A stretch of DNA of 64,000 nucleotides. It comes from Granulicella sp. WH15. Lineage in GTDB: Bacteria; Acidobacteriota; Terriglobia; Terriglobales; Acidobacteriaceae. Positions 23,939 through 31,876 of this stretch are shown one piece after another (position 1 is the stretch's first letter; every line of letters begins with the position of its first letter). The notes beneath the pieces were generated by a model. That model did no database searches, was not told the DNA's origin, and saw only the letters and a program-made list of their open reading frames with translations. The position numbers and the translations under genes are program-made. The stretch lies in the NCBI RefSeq assembly GCF_009914315.1, contig NZ_CP042596.1, positions 4,526,001 to 4,590,000 of the forward strand, written 5' to 3'.

Positions 23939-25315
23939 ATGCCATCTCCCCAGGTCACCGTACCGGATCGGACCCCGCCCATGCATCTTTGGAACGACTA
24001 CGAAGGCCAGATCATCGCCGACGCCTATCCGCTCAAGAAGCTGCTCCGTCCCGAGGGTCGCAGCGCCTTCTTTATCACCCCCAGCAAGGACGGCAACCTC
24101 GACGTCATCCGCCTCACCGAGTCGCTCAACGACGAGCATGAGATGCTGGCGCTCTGGCGTCAGGTCTCCGAGGTCCACCAGCCCAACCTCGTCACCATCA
24201 AGAGCTTCGGCAAGACCACCTTCGACGGCGTGCGCCTCACCTACGCGCTCATGGAGTCGCCCGACGCCAACCTGGCCGACATCCTCAAGGAGCGCCCCCT
24301 CACCCCGGCCGAGACCACCGAGGTAGCCCTCAGCGTCGCCGCCGCGCTCTCCGCCCTGCACGCCACCAGCCTCATCCACACCCAGGTCGCGGCCGCCAAC
24401 GTCGTCGCCACCGGCGAGGTCATCAAGCTCCGCAGCGACTGCGTCCGCGAGTGCATCCCCGACCCCGAGTTCAACCCTCCAGCCGAGTGCCAAGCCCTGC
24501 GCCAGCGCGACGTCCACGACCTCGGCCTGCTGCTGCTCGAGTGCCTCACGCTCGACCGGAACCCGGGCCTTTCGGGCCGCCTGCCCGCACCCTTCCACCA
24601 GGTCATCCCCAAGGCCGTCGACGGCTCCTGGGGCCTGGCGGAGATCGTCAGCAAGCTCGCCCCTCCAGCACCCACGCCCGCGCCAACCCCGGCCGTCAGC
24701 GCCGAAAAAGCCGCCCAAAACGGAGCGGCCCAACCCACCCCTAGCGCCACAAAGCCTCAACCGGCCACACCGCCCGTCGTAGAAACAAAGCCTGCCGCCG
24801 AGCCAGCCGAAGCCCCCCTGCGGATGCAGACCCCACACCTCCACCGCGTCGAAACCGAATCCCCCGAGGAGCCCTTCCGGCTGGCACGCCGCTGGCTCCC
24901 CATCGGCGCTGCGGGCCTCATCCTGATCCTCTGCATCTGGCTGCTCAATCGCCACAGCTCCCCCAAGCCCACCGTTACTCCGGCCCTCCAAACAGAGGCT
25001 CCGGCAGCCGCCGCTCCTGCACCCGAACCCGCTCCTACACCTCAACCGACCACAGCAGCACCGGCCACCACCTCGCAGCCCGGCTGGCACGTCATCGCCT
25101 ACACCTTCAACCACGAAGACCAGGCCCAAATCCGTATTCAGGCGATTGAAAAACAGCACCCCGGCCTGAACCCACAGCTCTTCACCCCGACGGGGCGCTC
25201 CCCCTACTTCGTCGCCCTGGGCGGAGTCATGAGCCAACGCGAGGCCGAGGCCGTCCGCAACCGCGCCCGCCGCTCCGGCCTGCCGCTCGATACCTTTAGC
25301 CGCTTCTACAAATAA
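23939..25315 (+). CDS. Pseudokinase-like membrane protein with C-terminal SPOR domain
   Basis: 458 residues from ATG 23939 (the ATG at 23981 is an alternative). The N-terminal ~230 residues follow a protein-kinase layout, but the catalytic motifs are lost: the VAIK-lysine position reads LDVIRLTE, the HRD loop reads IHTQVAAANVVATG (only the loop Asn remains) and DFG is replaced by KLRSDC. A Pro/Ala-rich linker leads to one transmembrane helix (residues ~318-338, IGAAGLILILCIWLL), a second Pro/Ala linker, and a C-terminal SPOR-like domain (from ~381, WHVIAYTFNHEDQAQIRI to LPLDTFSRFYK). SPOR domains bind denuded septal peptidoglycan, so the protein could link a cytoplasmic pseudokinase to the division site. 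Terminator follows. Confidence 0.75.
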   Translation: MPSPQVTVPDRTPPMHLWNDYEGQIIADAYPLKKLLRPEGRSAFFITPSKDGNLDVIRLTESLNDEHEMLALWRQVSEVHQPNLVTIKSFGKTTFDGVRLTYALMESPDANLADILKERPLTPAETTEVALSVAAALSALHATSLIHTQVAAANVVATGEVIKLRSDCVRECIPDPEFNPPAECQALRQRDVHDLGLLLLECLTLDRNPGLSGRLPAPFHQVIPKAVDGSWGLAEIVSKLAPPAPTPAPTPAVSAEKAAQNGAAQPTPSATKPQPATPPVVETKPAAEPAEAPLRMQTPHLHRVETESPEEPFRLARRWLPIGAAGLILILCIWLLNRHSSPKPTVTPALQTEAPAAAAPAPEPAPTPQPTTAAPATTSQPGWHVIAYTFNHEDQAQIRIQAIEKQHPGLNPQLFTPTGRSPYFVALGGVMSQREAEAVRNRARRSGLPLDTFSRFYK

Positions 25316-25317
25316 AG

Positions 25318-25354
25318 AACCGGGTGTCCCCATCCAGGGCACCCGGTTTTGTTT
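25318..25354 (+). terminator. Intrinsic terminator after the pseudokinase-SPOR gene
   Basis: Stem AACCGGGTG/CACCCGGTT plus CCC/GGG with one bulged T and a 6-nt loop, followed by TTTTGTTT, starting just after the stop codon. Confidence 0.8.
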
Positions 25355-25360
25355 AAGAAG

Positions 25361-25424
25361 CAACAGCAAAAGCGCCCTAACGCCGGGCGGGCGCCACTTC
25401 GTGGAGTTTTGGACGCTCCGCGTG
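25361..25424 (-). repeat. Dispersed repeat, module A (compensated stem)
   Basis: Reverse copy: CAACAGCAAAAGCGCCCTAA, mini-hairpin CCAC-TTC-GTGG (both stem sides changed relative to GCAC/GTGC copies), and GGACGCTCCGCGTG in which the CGC/GCG stem is kept while the loop is TCC. Lies in the convergent gap before the aldo/keto reductase stop. Confidence 0.8.
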
Positions 25425-25426
25425 TC

Positions 25427-26482
25427 TTACGACTTCGTCCCCACATTCGGGCGCGGCCCCGGCTGCAACCGATTCGAGTTCTGGAACGGAATCATCCACC
25501 CCGGATACTCAAGCGGCAGCGCACTCACCTCATCCAGCGCCTTCACCTCATCAGCCGAAAGCTTCAGCTCCACCGCCGCAATATTGTCGTTGAGCTGATC
25601 CATCCGCTTTGCCCCAATGATGATCGAGGTCACCGCAGGCCGCGTCAGCAGCCACGCCAGCGCCACCCGAGCCGAGCTGCACCCATGCGCCTCCGCAATC
25701 GGAACCATCACATCCAGAATCTTCCACGTCCGTTCCTTATCGACCAGCGGGAAATCAAACTCCGACCGCCGTGACCCCGCGGGCTTCTGGTTCTCCCGCG
25801 TAAACTTGCCCGAGAGCAACCCGCCAGCCAGCGGACTCCACACCAGCAGCCCGGTCTTCTCCTCTTCGAGCAGCGGCACAATCTCCCGCTCCAGATCCCG
25901 CCCTGCAATCGAGTAGTAAGCCTGCAACGTATCGAACCGAGCAAAGTTCTTCCGCTCCGAGATCCCCAACGCCTTGGCAATCCGCCACGCCTGCCAGTTC
26001 GAGCAGCCGATGTACCGCACCTTGCCCTGCTGCACCAGAGTATCCAGCGCGCTCAGCGTCTCTTCGAGAGGCGTAATCGCGTCGCTGCCGTGAATCTGGT
26101 AGAGGTCGATGTGGTCCGTGCCCAGCCGGGTCAGGCTGCCTTCAATCGCGTCCATAATGTGCCCGCGCGAGGCCCCCACGTCGTTGCGTCCGGGACCTGT
26201 GCGGCCGAAGACCTTGCTGGCGATGACGACGTCTTTGCGGGCGATGTTCAGGTTCTTGAGCGACTGGCCGAGGATGCGCTCGCTCTCGCCCTCGGAGTAC
26301 ACATCGGCGGTATCGAAGAAGTTGATCCCCGCGTCGATCGAGCCTTTGACCAGTTCGTCGGCCCCTGCCTGATCGACGTCGCCGATGGCCTTCCAGAAAC
26401 CGCTGCCGCCGTGGAAGGTCATGGTGCCGAAGCAAAGCGTGGAGACGAGCAGGCCGGTGTTGCCGAGTGTCTTGTATTCCAT
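25427..26482 (-). CDS. Aldo/keto reductase
   Basis: 351 residues from the ATG at 26482 (AAGGA 8 nt upstream). TIM-barrel AKR with the full tetrad: Asp and Tyr in FFDTADVYSEGESE, Lys in VVIASKVFG, His in DLYQIHGSD; cofactor-side IIIGAKRMDQLNDN near the C-terminus. Resembles the YajO/Tas-like AKR group that reduces aldehydes with NADPH. Monocistronic between repeat elements; no substrate can be inferred from neighbours. Confidence 0.9.
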   Translation of the reverse strand: MEYKTLGNTGLLVSTLCFGTMTFHGGSGFWKAIGDVDQAGADELVKGSIDAGINFFDTADVYSEGESERILGQSLKNLNIARKDVVIASKVFGRTGPGRNDVGASRGHIMDAIEGSLTRLGTDHIDLYQIHGSDAITPLEETLSALDTLVQQGKVRYIGCSNWQAWRIAKALGISERKNFARFDTLQAYYSIAGRDLEREIVPLLEEEKTGLLVWSPLAGGLLSGKFTRENQKPAGSRRSEFDFPLVDKERTWKILDVMVPIAEAHGCSSARVALAWLLTRPAVTSIIIGAKRMDQLNDNIAAVELKLSADEVKALDEVSALPLEYPGWMIPFQNSNRLQPGPRPNVGTKS

Positions 26483-26570
26483 GATTTTGTCCTTGGCCGA
26501 GTCATCGGCGTTCCCATTGGACGCGGGAGCGCGAACGGAAGACTCTTGCAACCAAGTCAATTAAGCTTTT

Positions 26571-26637
26571 CACGCGAAGCGTCGAGCACCGCACGAAGTG
26601 CCGCCCGTCCGGCGCGAGGACGCTGTTGCCGTTGCTT
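26571..26637 (+). repeat. Dispersed repeat, module A
   Basis: CACGCGAAGCGTCGAGCACC, GCAC-GAA-GTGC, CCGCCCGTCCGGCGCGAGGA, CGCTGTTGCCGTTGCTT. Its tail runs directly into the stop codon of the DUF6624-like gene (26638-26640). Confidence 0.8.
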
Positions 26638-27336
26638 CTATCGAACCGAAGGCGAAGCCATCACAATCTGATTCGAAACCTTCAAATGGTAGATCGAAGC
26701 CATCTGCTGCTTATAAGCATCCATCGGCGGAAGCAGCACCTGCGCCCGCCGCCGGTCCAGCCCACCGGGGTCTTCAACCGCGTACATGGCCATAGCCCCA
26801 TCCACCAGCTTGAACTGCGAGCCGTAGCGTTGCAGCTTGCCCTCGGCGATCAGCTCCTTATCCACCACCAGCGCCAGCGTGGAGCCGTCGATCTTGCCCG
26901 CGTCGGCCAGATTCACGAGCGTCGGCAGCAGGCTCCGCTGCCACTCATGGTCGGCGGTGTGGGTCAGGATCAGCATGGCCCCATTCGAGGCTTCGATGCC
27001 GACCAGGGCAATCGTCGGCCAGCCCTTCGCCTTCACGATTCCCTTCAGTTGTTCGGTCAGCGACGCGTCGATCTCGGCCAGATTGGTGGCGATGGCGGGC
27101 TTCGTCCCCGGAGCCTGCTGCAACCCACGCGCTACGCGGTCCTGGTTCCGCATCCCCATCAACTGGTCGCGCAGAGCGGTGTCGGTGCCGGGTCCGTTCT
27201 GCTGGACCAACGCGTCATGTCGCTGCTGCAACTCCTGCTTCCAAGCCGGTTGAGCTGCCTGCGCAGACATCACAACAGGAGAGGCGAGGACGAGACTCAA
27301 CAGCGCGGCGGACGACTTAGCAAAAAGCAGGGACAT
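26638..27336 (-). CDS. Secreted DUF6624-like protein
   Basis: 232 residues from the ATG at 27336, giving a signal peptide (MSLLFAKSSAALLSLVLASP...AQA); the frame is open to 27435. The mature part has the DUF6624 pattern: a Gln/Arg-rich helix (LRDQLMGMRNQDRVARG), LKGIVKAKGWPTIALVGIEAS, LILTHTADHEWQRSLLPTL, and LQRYGSQFKL. Function of the family is unknown; the HTADHEWQ segment corresponds to the conserved QHAD-like motif of the family. A TATACT hexamer ends about 9 nt before the start with no ribosome site, so a very short leader is possible. Divergent from hscB (97 bp). Confidence 0.65.
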   Translation of the reverse strand: MSLLFAKSSAALLSLVLASPVVMSAQAAQPAWKQELQQRHDALVQQNGPGTDTALRDQLMGMRNQDRVARGLQQAPGTKPAIATNLAEIDASLTEQLKGIVKAKGWPTIALVGIEASNGAMLILTHTADHEWQRSLLPTLVNLADAGKIDGSTLALVVDKELIAEGKLQRYGSQFKLVDGAMAMYAVEDPGGLDRRRAQVLLPPMDAYKQQMASIYHLKVSNQIVMASPSVR

Positions 27337-27433
27337 GGGCAAAGTATAGTGTCCTACCCTGAGGAACCGCCGCCGGGGAACCAGCCTAAGCATCGCCTGC
27401 ATCATTGCCGGTGTTCCGGTAATCTGAACACTC

Positions 27434-28075
27434 ATGAGCGACTCCCCTAACCCGATCTGGAACGAGAGCTACTTCACCGTCTTCGGCCTGCCCCGCCGCC
27501 TGCACCTCGACGCCGCCGCGCTCGAAAAGAGCTTCTACGCGCAGTCGCGCCGCCTGCATCCGGACCGCTTCGCCGCCAAGCCCGTGGCCGAGCAGGAGGC
27601 CGCGCTGGCGCAGTCGTCCTTCCTGAACGACGCCTACCGGACCCTGAAGGAGCCGGTCCTGCGCACGCAGTACCTGCTGACGCTCGAGGGCGTCGAGCTG
27701 GAGGAGCAGTCCAAGGCCGCGACCGAGGCGGCGCGCACCTCCGGCACAGCCAAGAAGCAGATCGTGCCGCCCGAGCTGCTCGAAGAGGTCTTCGAGCTGA
27801 ATATGCAGCTCATGGAGATGAAGGCCGCCAAACAGATGGGCGAGGACGAGCCGGAGCTGCGCCGCGACCTGCTGGCCGCAAAACAGAGCTTCGACGACCG
27901 CATGGCCGCGACCCAGACCGAGCTGGAAAACCTCTGGACCGCATGGGATCAGGCCGAGGAAGCCTCCGACCGCCCAGCGATGGACAAGGCCAAAGACGCA
28001 ATGGTGACTCTATTGAACAAGCGGAGCTACCTGCGCAACCTGGTGCGCGACGTAAACGAGACGCTAAGCGAGTAG
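27434..28075 (+). CDS. hscB: Co-chaperone HscB (J-domain, Fe-S cluster transfer)
   Basis: 213 residues. N-terminal J domain with HPD at residues 42-44 (RRLHPDRF) and SFLNDAYRTLKEPVLR; C-terminal three-helix domain (LLEEVFELNMQLMEMK to YLRNLVRDVNETL) that binds IscU. HscB delivers IscU to the Hsp70 HscA. It is separated from iscA by ~3.7 kb of unrelated genes, and no hscA or ferredoxin gene follows; these must lie outside the window or be replaced. Confidence 0.9.
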   Translation: MSDSPNPIWNESYFTVFGLPRRLHLDAAALEKSFYAQSRRLHPDRFAAKPVAEQEAALAQSSFLNDAYRTLKEPVLRTQYLLTLEGVELEEQSKAATEAARTSGTAKKQIVPPELLEEVFELNMQLMEMKAAKQMGEDEPELRRDLLAAKQSFDDRMAATQTELENLWTAWDQAEEASDRPAMDKAKDAMVTLLNKRSYLRNLVRDVNETLSE

Positions 28076-28113
28076 CCGCCGCTCACGGAAAAACCCAACG
28101 CGGATAAAGCCTT

Positions 28114-28350
28114 TCACGCGAAGCGTCGAGAACCGCACGAAGTGCCGCCCGCCCGGCGCAAGGGCGCACCTGCTGTTGCCTGTTCTTTGGTTGTCATTCA
28201 GGAGCGAAGCGGAGGAATCTGCTTCTGCTTTTGTCGTTGTCGTTGCCTCTGGGGTAGGTCCGGGCTTTAGCCCCCGAGGTATGCTTTCTTCACATGAGGA
28301 AAGTTCTCCCGTTGGTCGGAAACGAGCGTTTCTCGATCAACGGGAGAACG
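28114..28350 (+). repeat. Composite dispersed repeat, modules A + B + partial C
   Basis: A (28114-28168, GCAC-GAA-GTGC), B (28169-28290, including GTTGTCATTCAGGAGCGAAG and GGGCTTTAGCCCC) and only the terminal hairpin of C (28303-28349), where arms GTTCTCCCGTTGGTCG and CGATCAACGGGAGAAC differ from other copies but still pair. Located after hscB and before the DUF5715 stop. Confidence 0.85.
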
Positions 28351-28362
28351 GCACCAAATGCT

Positions 28363-29949
28363 TTACCGGATGGCAGTGGCCAGAGCAGTAGCCGAGCTAC
28401 GGCGGCTGATCCCACGATGCGCAGGCGCTCCCGACGGCAGGTACTTCTTATAAACGCTGATGTGGAAGCAGGACTGCTGGAACTCCTCCTCCACGTCCAC
28501 CTTGCCCTCCTGCACCAGCGGCAGCAGATACCCGCGCATCCAGGCGATCTCGGTCATGGAAAGACCATGCTTGGCCAGATCGACCGCCTGCCCGGTCAGG
28601 TGCGGCGAGGCGGTGTCGCCCGTAGGGGGCGCGGCATTGCCGTTGACACGCATGAGCTTCTGCTGAAACTCCACCGTCCGCACAGCCGAGTTGACCTGCA
28701 ACGGCGTGTGGAAGCGGGCGTAGTGCGCCCGGGCCAGCGTGCTGAGAAACTGCGCGGTCCACGGCCGCACAAAGCGGCGGTTAGCCGGAAGCCGCTCATC
28801 CGAGTAGATGGCCTCGTTCTCCGGCAGCGCGACCAGAATATGGGCCTCACGCATCTGGCGCAAGTCCTCATCGTCGCGGACGCGGTCGAGGCCCTCACGG
28901 TCGGCAACCTCGTTCTGGCGCAGCAGAATCTCGTGCGATCCCTTGAGCGGCGGCGGCATGATGAGGCGGCCACGCTTGTTGTAGAGCGCGGGCAGGATCT
29001 CCGGGGCGGGCGTCTCTTCCTCTACAGCAACCGGCTGGGGCTGAGGCCGGGGAGCCGCCGCAACGGGCCGCACCACACTGGCCACGACCACGTTTTTTGG
29101 TGCAACTGCGTGGAGTTGAGGCTGGTTTTGGGACGGTAGCTGCACGGGCTGGACGGCTGGAACAGCCACGGCAGCGGAACGGACGCGCGGGGCAGTCTCA
29201 TCGTCGGTATCGGGGTGAGAGACGCCGCTCTCCAGATGACCGGCAGGCGCGGCAACTGGAGAATTGGGAGCCAATTCGTCCGAAGGCTCCACGCCGGAGG
29301 CGGTGTGGTGCAGCTTGCGGTTGTGGCTGACGTGGACCTCAGGCTGCGCCGGAAGCTCGGGGGTTGGCTCGGCAGCGGCGCGAAGCGGCTCAGGCTCACG
29401 GACCGGCTCAGGCGCGCGGGACAGCGAAGCCGTACGAACCGGACCGGCAGAGTGGCGGCGCGGCTCCTCCACCGGGATCAGCATACTTGGAGCGGGACGC
29501 CGGGAGTCATGCGAACGCTCCAGCTCGACGACCCGGCCGTGGACTCGGGTGAGCGTGGGTTGCTCCTGCTCGTGACGGCCTTTGCGGGAGTGACGATCTA
29601 CCTCGACACGTTCAACACTCTCGGAGCGGGACTCGCGCAGCTCACGGCGAGACTTCGGCTCCGCCTTGGCGGCAGAGACGCGTTCGACCTTGCTCGAATG
29701 GCGCGAGCTGACCGGCTCTTCGACCTCACGGACGCGAGAAGAAGTGTTTTTAGATGACCTGGAGTGAGCAGACTCACGCGCAGCAGCAACCGCATGCGTG
29801 GCCGGGGCGGTTCGCGCGGCGGCAGCGTGGGCGACCGGCTGGGCATGGTGCGGCTTAGTCTGCTTTGCCTGGGCTACGGGCGCGAACAGGGCCGCGCCGG
29901 TGACGAGCAAGGGCGCCAGAAACAGGATTTTAGGGGCGTTTGCGCGCAT
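28363..29949 (-). CDS. Secreted DUF5715-like protein with M15-type C-terminal domain
   Basis: 528 residues from the ATG at 29949, which starts a signal peptide (MRANAPKILFLAPLLVTGA...AQA). Residues ~30-350 are low-complexity, rich in Ala, Pro, Arg, Ser and Glu, without predicted fold. The C-terminal ~180 residues are conserved: LPALYNKRGRLIMPPPL, TPLQVNSAVRTVEFQQKL, then SPHLTGQAVDLAKHG and SCFHISVYKKYLP. SxHxxGxAxD and the late His match the zinc ligands of M15/LAS D,D-carboxypeptidase-like enzymes, so a cell-wall peptidase role is inferred. Divergent from the cytochrome lipoprotein gene. Confidence 0.7.
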   Translation of the reverse strand: MRANAPKILFLAPLLVTGAALFAPVAQAKQTKPHHAQPVAHAAAARTAPATHAVAAARESAHSRSSKNTSSRVREVEEPVSSRHSSKVERVSAAKAEPKSRRELRESRSESVERVEVDRHSRKGRHEQEQPTLTRVHGRVVELERSHDSRRPAPSMLIPVEEPRRHSAGPVRTASLSRAPEPVREPEPLRAAAEPTPELPAQPEVHVSHNRKLHHTASGVEPSDELAPNSPVAAPAGHLESGVSHPDTDDETAPRVRSAAVAVPAVQPVQLPSQNQPQLHAVAPKNVVVASVVRPVAAAPRPQPQPVAVEEETPAPEILPALYNKRGRLIMPPPLKGSHEILLRQNEVADREGLDRVRDDEDLRQMREAHILVALPENEAIYSDERLPANRRFVRPWTAQFLSTLARAHYARFHTPLQVNSAVRTVEFQQKLMRVNGNAAPPTGDTASPHLTGQAVDLAKHGLSMTEIAWMRGYLLPLVQEGKVDVEEEFQQSCFHISVYKKYLPSGAPAHRGISRRSSATALATAIR

Positions 29950-30061
29950 GTTGAAGGAACCAGTCGCGGAGCGCCAGAGCAAGATCGAGAGTAGATCGGC
30001 CGGTGCGAGTGTGTAAGTATTGAGGCTGGTTCCGTTGACTTTCTTGCTAATAGGAGATCGG

Positions 30062-30556
30062 GTGCGAGTGCGGGTTTGGGGTCTATGCGCAGGTTTGGGA
30101 GTTGCGGCTATCGGGCTGACCTCATGTGGGTTAGCTCCGTCCTCCGCTCCAGCCAAGGCTCCGGTCGAGGTTCAGGACCAGACTCAGGGCAAATCCCAGA
30201 TTCAACCCCAGACGCCCTCTTCGGATGACGCCGCCCGCCCGGAGTTCTACCTGACCCGGGTAAAACCGATATTCGCCGCCAACTGCGCCCGCTGCCACGG
30301 CGGAATGAATCATCGCGGCGGGCTGAACATGGATTCCCGCGCTGGAATGATGCGGGGCGGCCACGACGGAGTGATCCTAGTGCCGGGCGATCCGGGGCGG
30401 TCGACACTGGTGAAGCTGATGCGCCACGAAGGCCCCGCGAACGACCCCAGGCCCATGCCGCCGAATAAGCCGAGGATGTCCGACGCCGATATCGCCATCG
30501 TAGAGCGGTGGATCAAGGCCGGGGCCGTGATGCCTGAGGATGTGCGTAAGCCATAG
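30062..30556 (+). CDS. Cytochrome c-like lipoprotein (planctomycete-type haem domain)
   Basis: 164 residues from GTG 30062 (AGGAGA at 30052-30057); this start gives a clean lipoprotein signal (RVWGLCAGLGVAAIGLTSCG, lipobox LTSC). One haem motif CARCH in the segment VKPIFAANCARCHGGMNHRG, then SRAGMMRGGHDGVILVPGDP and a C-terminal helix with MSDADIAIVERWIKAGA. The layout matches the small c-type haem domain often fused to DUF1549/DUF1553 proteins, here free-standing. Likely an electron carrier anchored in the periplasm; partner unknown. Confidence 0.78.
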   Translation: MRVRVWGLCAGLGVAAIGLTSCGLAPSSAPAKAPVEVQDQTQGKSQIQPQTPSSDDAARPEFYLTRVKPIFAANCARCHGGMNHRGGLNMDSRAGMMRGGHDGVILVPGDPGRSTLVKLMRHEGPANDPRPMPPNKPRMSDADIAIVERWIKAGAVMPEDVRKP

Positions 30557-30560
30557 AAAC

Positions 30561-30613
30561 AAAAGCGCCCTCACGCCGGGGCACTTCGTGCGGTCTTGGA
30601 CGCTTCGCGTGAA
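30561..30613 (-). repeat. Dispersed repeat, module A (shortened)
   Basis: Reverse copy AAAAGCGCCCTCACGCCGGG directly joined to GCAC-TTC-GTGC, missing about 7 bp of the C/G-rich middle, then GGACGCTTCGCGTGAAAAG. Follows the cytochrome lipoprotein stop by 5 bp. Confidence 0.8.
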
Positions 30614-30703
30614 AAGCTTTTCTTTTTGGGAATATAGGGGAGGAAGCCACCTTGATGCGGACGTTTCTCCTGCCTGTAACACGAAGAGACTAGCGTTGGT
30701 GGT

Positions 30704-31456
30704 ATGCGACTAAGTTTCGTGATCCCCGCCTACAACGAAGAGAGTTATCTGCCGGATTGCCTGGAGTCGATCCTCGCGCAGACGCGGGATCTCGAAGGCG
30801 GCGTCGAGATTATTGTGGTGAACAACGCCAGCTCCGACCGGACGCGGGAGGTGGCGGCGAGCTACCCCGGCGTGACCGTCGTGGACGAGCCGCGCAAGGG
30901 CCTGACCTACGCTCGGCAGGCGGGGTTTGGGGCCAGCTCGGGCGAGCTGATCGCCAATGTGGACTCCGACTCGCGGCTGACGCCGGGCTGGGTCCAGACG
31001 GTGTTGCGCGAGTTCGAAGCGGACAAGAAGCTGGTGGCGCTGAGCGGGCCGGTGGTCTACTACGACCTGACACCGACCCAGCGGGTGAGCGTGCAGCTCT
31101 TCTACTTTCTGGCCTTTATGGTCTACGTGCTAAACCGCTACGTGCTGCGCGCCGGGTCGATGGTGCAGGGCGGCAACTTCGTGCTGCGCAGCTCGGCGCT
31201 GGAGTCGATCGGCGGCTTCAACCTGGCTATCTCCTTCTACGGCGAAGATACGGATATCGCCCGGAGGATGAACCGGCTGGGCAAGGTGGAGTTCACCTTT
31301 GGGTTGAAGATGTTCTCGTCGGCACGGCGTCTGAAACACGAGGGGATGCTGACGATTGCGGCGCGGTACACGATCAACTACTTCTGGACGACCTTCCGCA
31401 AGCGCCCGTTTACGGAAGAGTACATCGATATCCGCGAAGAGCAGCTCGAAGGATAA
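30704..31456 (+). CDS. Family 2 glycosyltransferase
   Basis: 250 residues. GT-A fold: LSFVIPAYNEESYLPDCLESI at the N-terminus, VVNNASSDRTREVA, DxD-like NVDSDSRLTPGW, and the acceptor-side GGFNLAISFYGEDTDIARRM with the conserved ED. A hydrophobic stretch around residue 130-145 (FYFLAFMVYVLNRYVL) may associate with the membrane. Transfers a sugar from a nucleotide donor in cell-envelope polysaccharide or glycolipid synthesis; no biosynthetic cluster surrounds it. Repeat modules C and B follow. Confidence 0.88.
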   Translation: MRLSFVIPAYNEESYLPDCLESILAQTRDLEGGVEIIVVNNASSDRTREVAASYPGVTVVDEPRKGLTYARQAGFGASSGELIANVDSDSRLTPGWVQTVLREFEADKKLVALSGPVVYYDLTPTQRVSVQLFYFLAFMVYVLNRYVLRAGSMVQGGNFVLRSSALESIGGFNLAISFYGEDTDIARRMNRLGKVEFTFGLKMFSSARRLKHEGMLTIAARYTINYFWTTFRKRPFTEEYIDIREEQLEG

Positions 31457-31457
31457 A

Positions 31458-31597
31458 CCACGCGAAGCAGTAAAAAGGCGTGTGAACGCCCGCCCCGCGC
31501 GTAGCGGACCCGTCCGGCAGGACAGTCTTTCCTCATTGCAAGCGAAGCAGATTCCTCCGCTTCGCTCCTGAATGACAACCAAAAGAACAGGCAACGA
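31458..31597 (-). repeat. Composite dispersed repeat, modules C variant + B, reverse orientation
   Basis: 31458-31536: CCACGCGAAGCAGTAAAAAG, GGCGTGTGAACGCCCGCCCC, GTCCGGCAGGACAG (the same variant as at 58.6 kb). 31541-31597: GAAGCAGATTCCTCCGCTTC, CTCCTGAATGACAACCAAAA. Begins at the glycosyltransferase stop. Confidence 0.8.
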
Positions 31598-31876
31598 CTG
31601 ATCGTGGCTGAAGCCGTGCCCTAACTTCGAACCGTACTTTACAACGAAGTTACTTTCCCGCTAGCGAGCGTCATGCTACGCTTCTCACATCACTGCCCCA
31701 AATCCTAGCTTGCCCGCATTTACGAAGCGCCAGAGATAAACTCCGCCGACGATGCCCCTTCCCTGCGAGCCTTCGCGCATCGCAGGAAACCCCTTCGTAT
31801 CACGGAGCAGGTTCTTCCCGGATGCCTTGAGCTTTCTCTATCCCCGTAGAACAACCTCAGTTGCGAAAGGAATGGA
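31598..31876. other. Non-coding leader of the M20-like lipoprotein gene
   Basis: About 280 bp with no credible gene. It includes a GCTAGC-centred segment near 31660 and a GCGAGCCTTCGCGC-like small hairpin near 31765-31785. I cannot identify a promoter with confidence. Confidence 0.35.
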
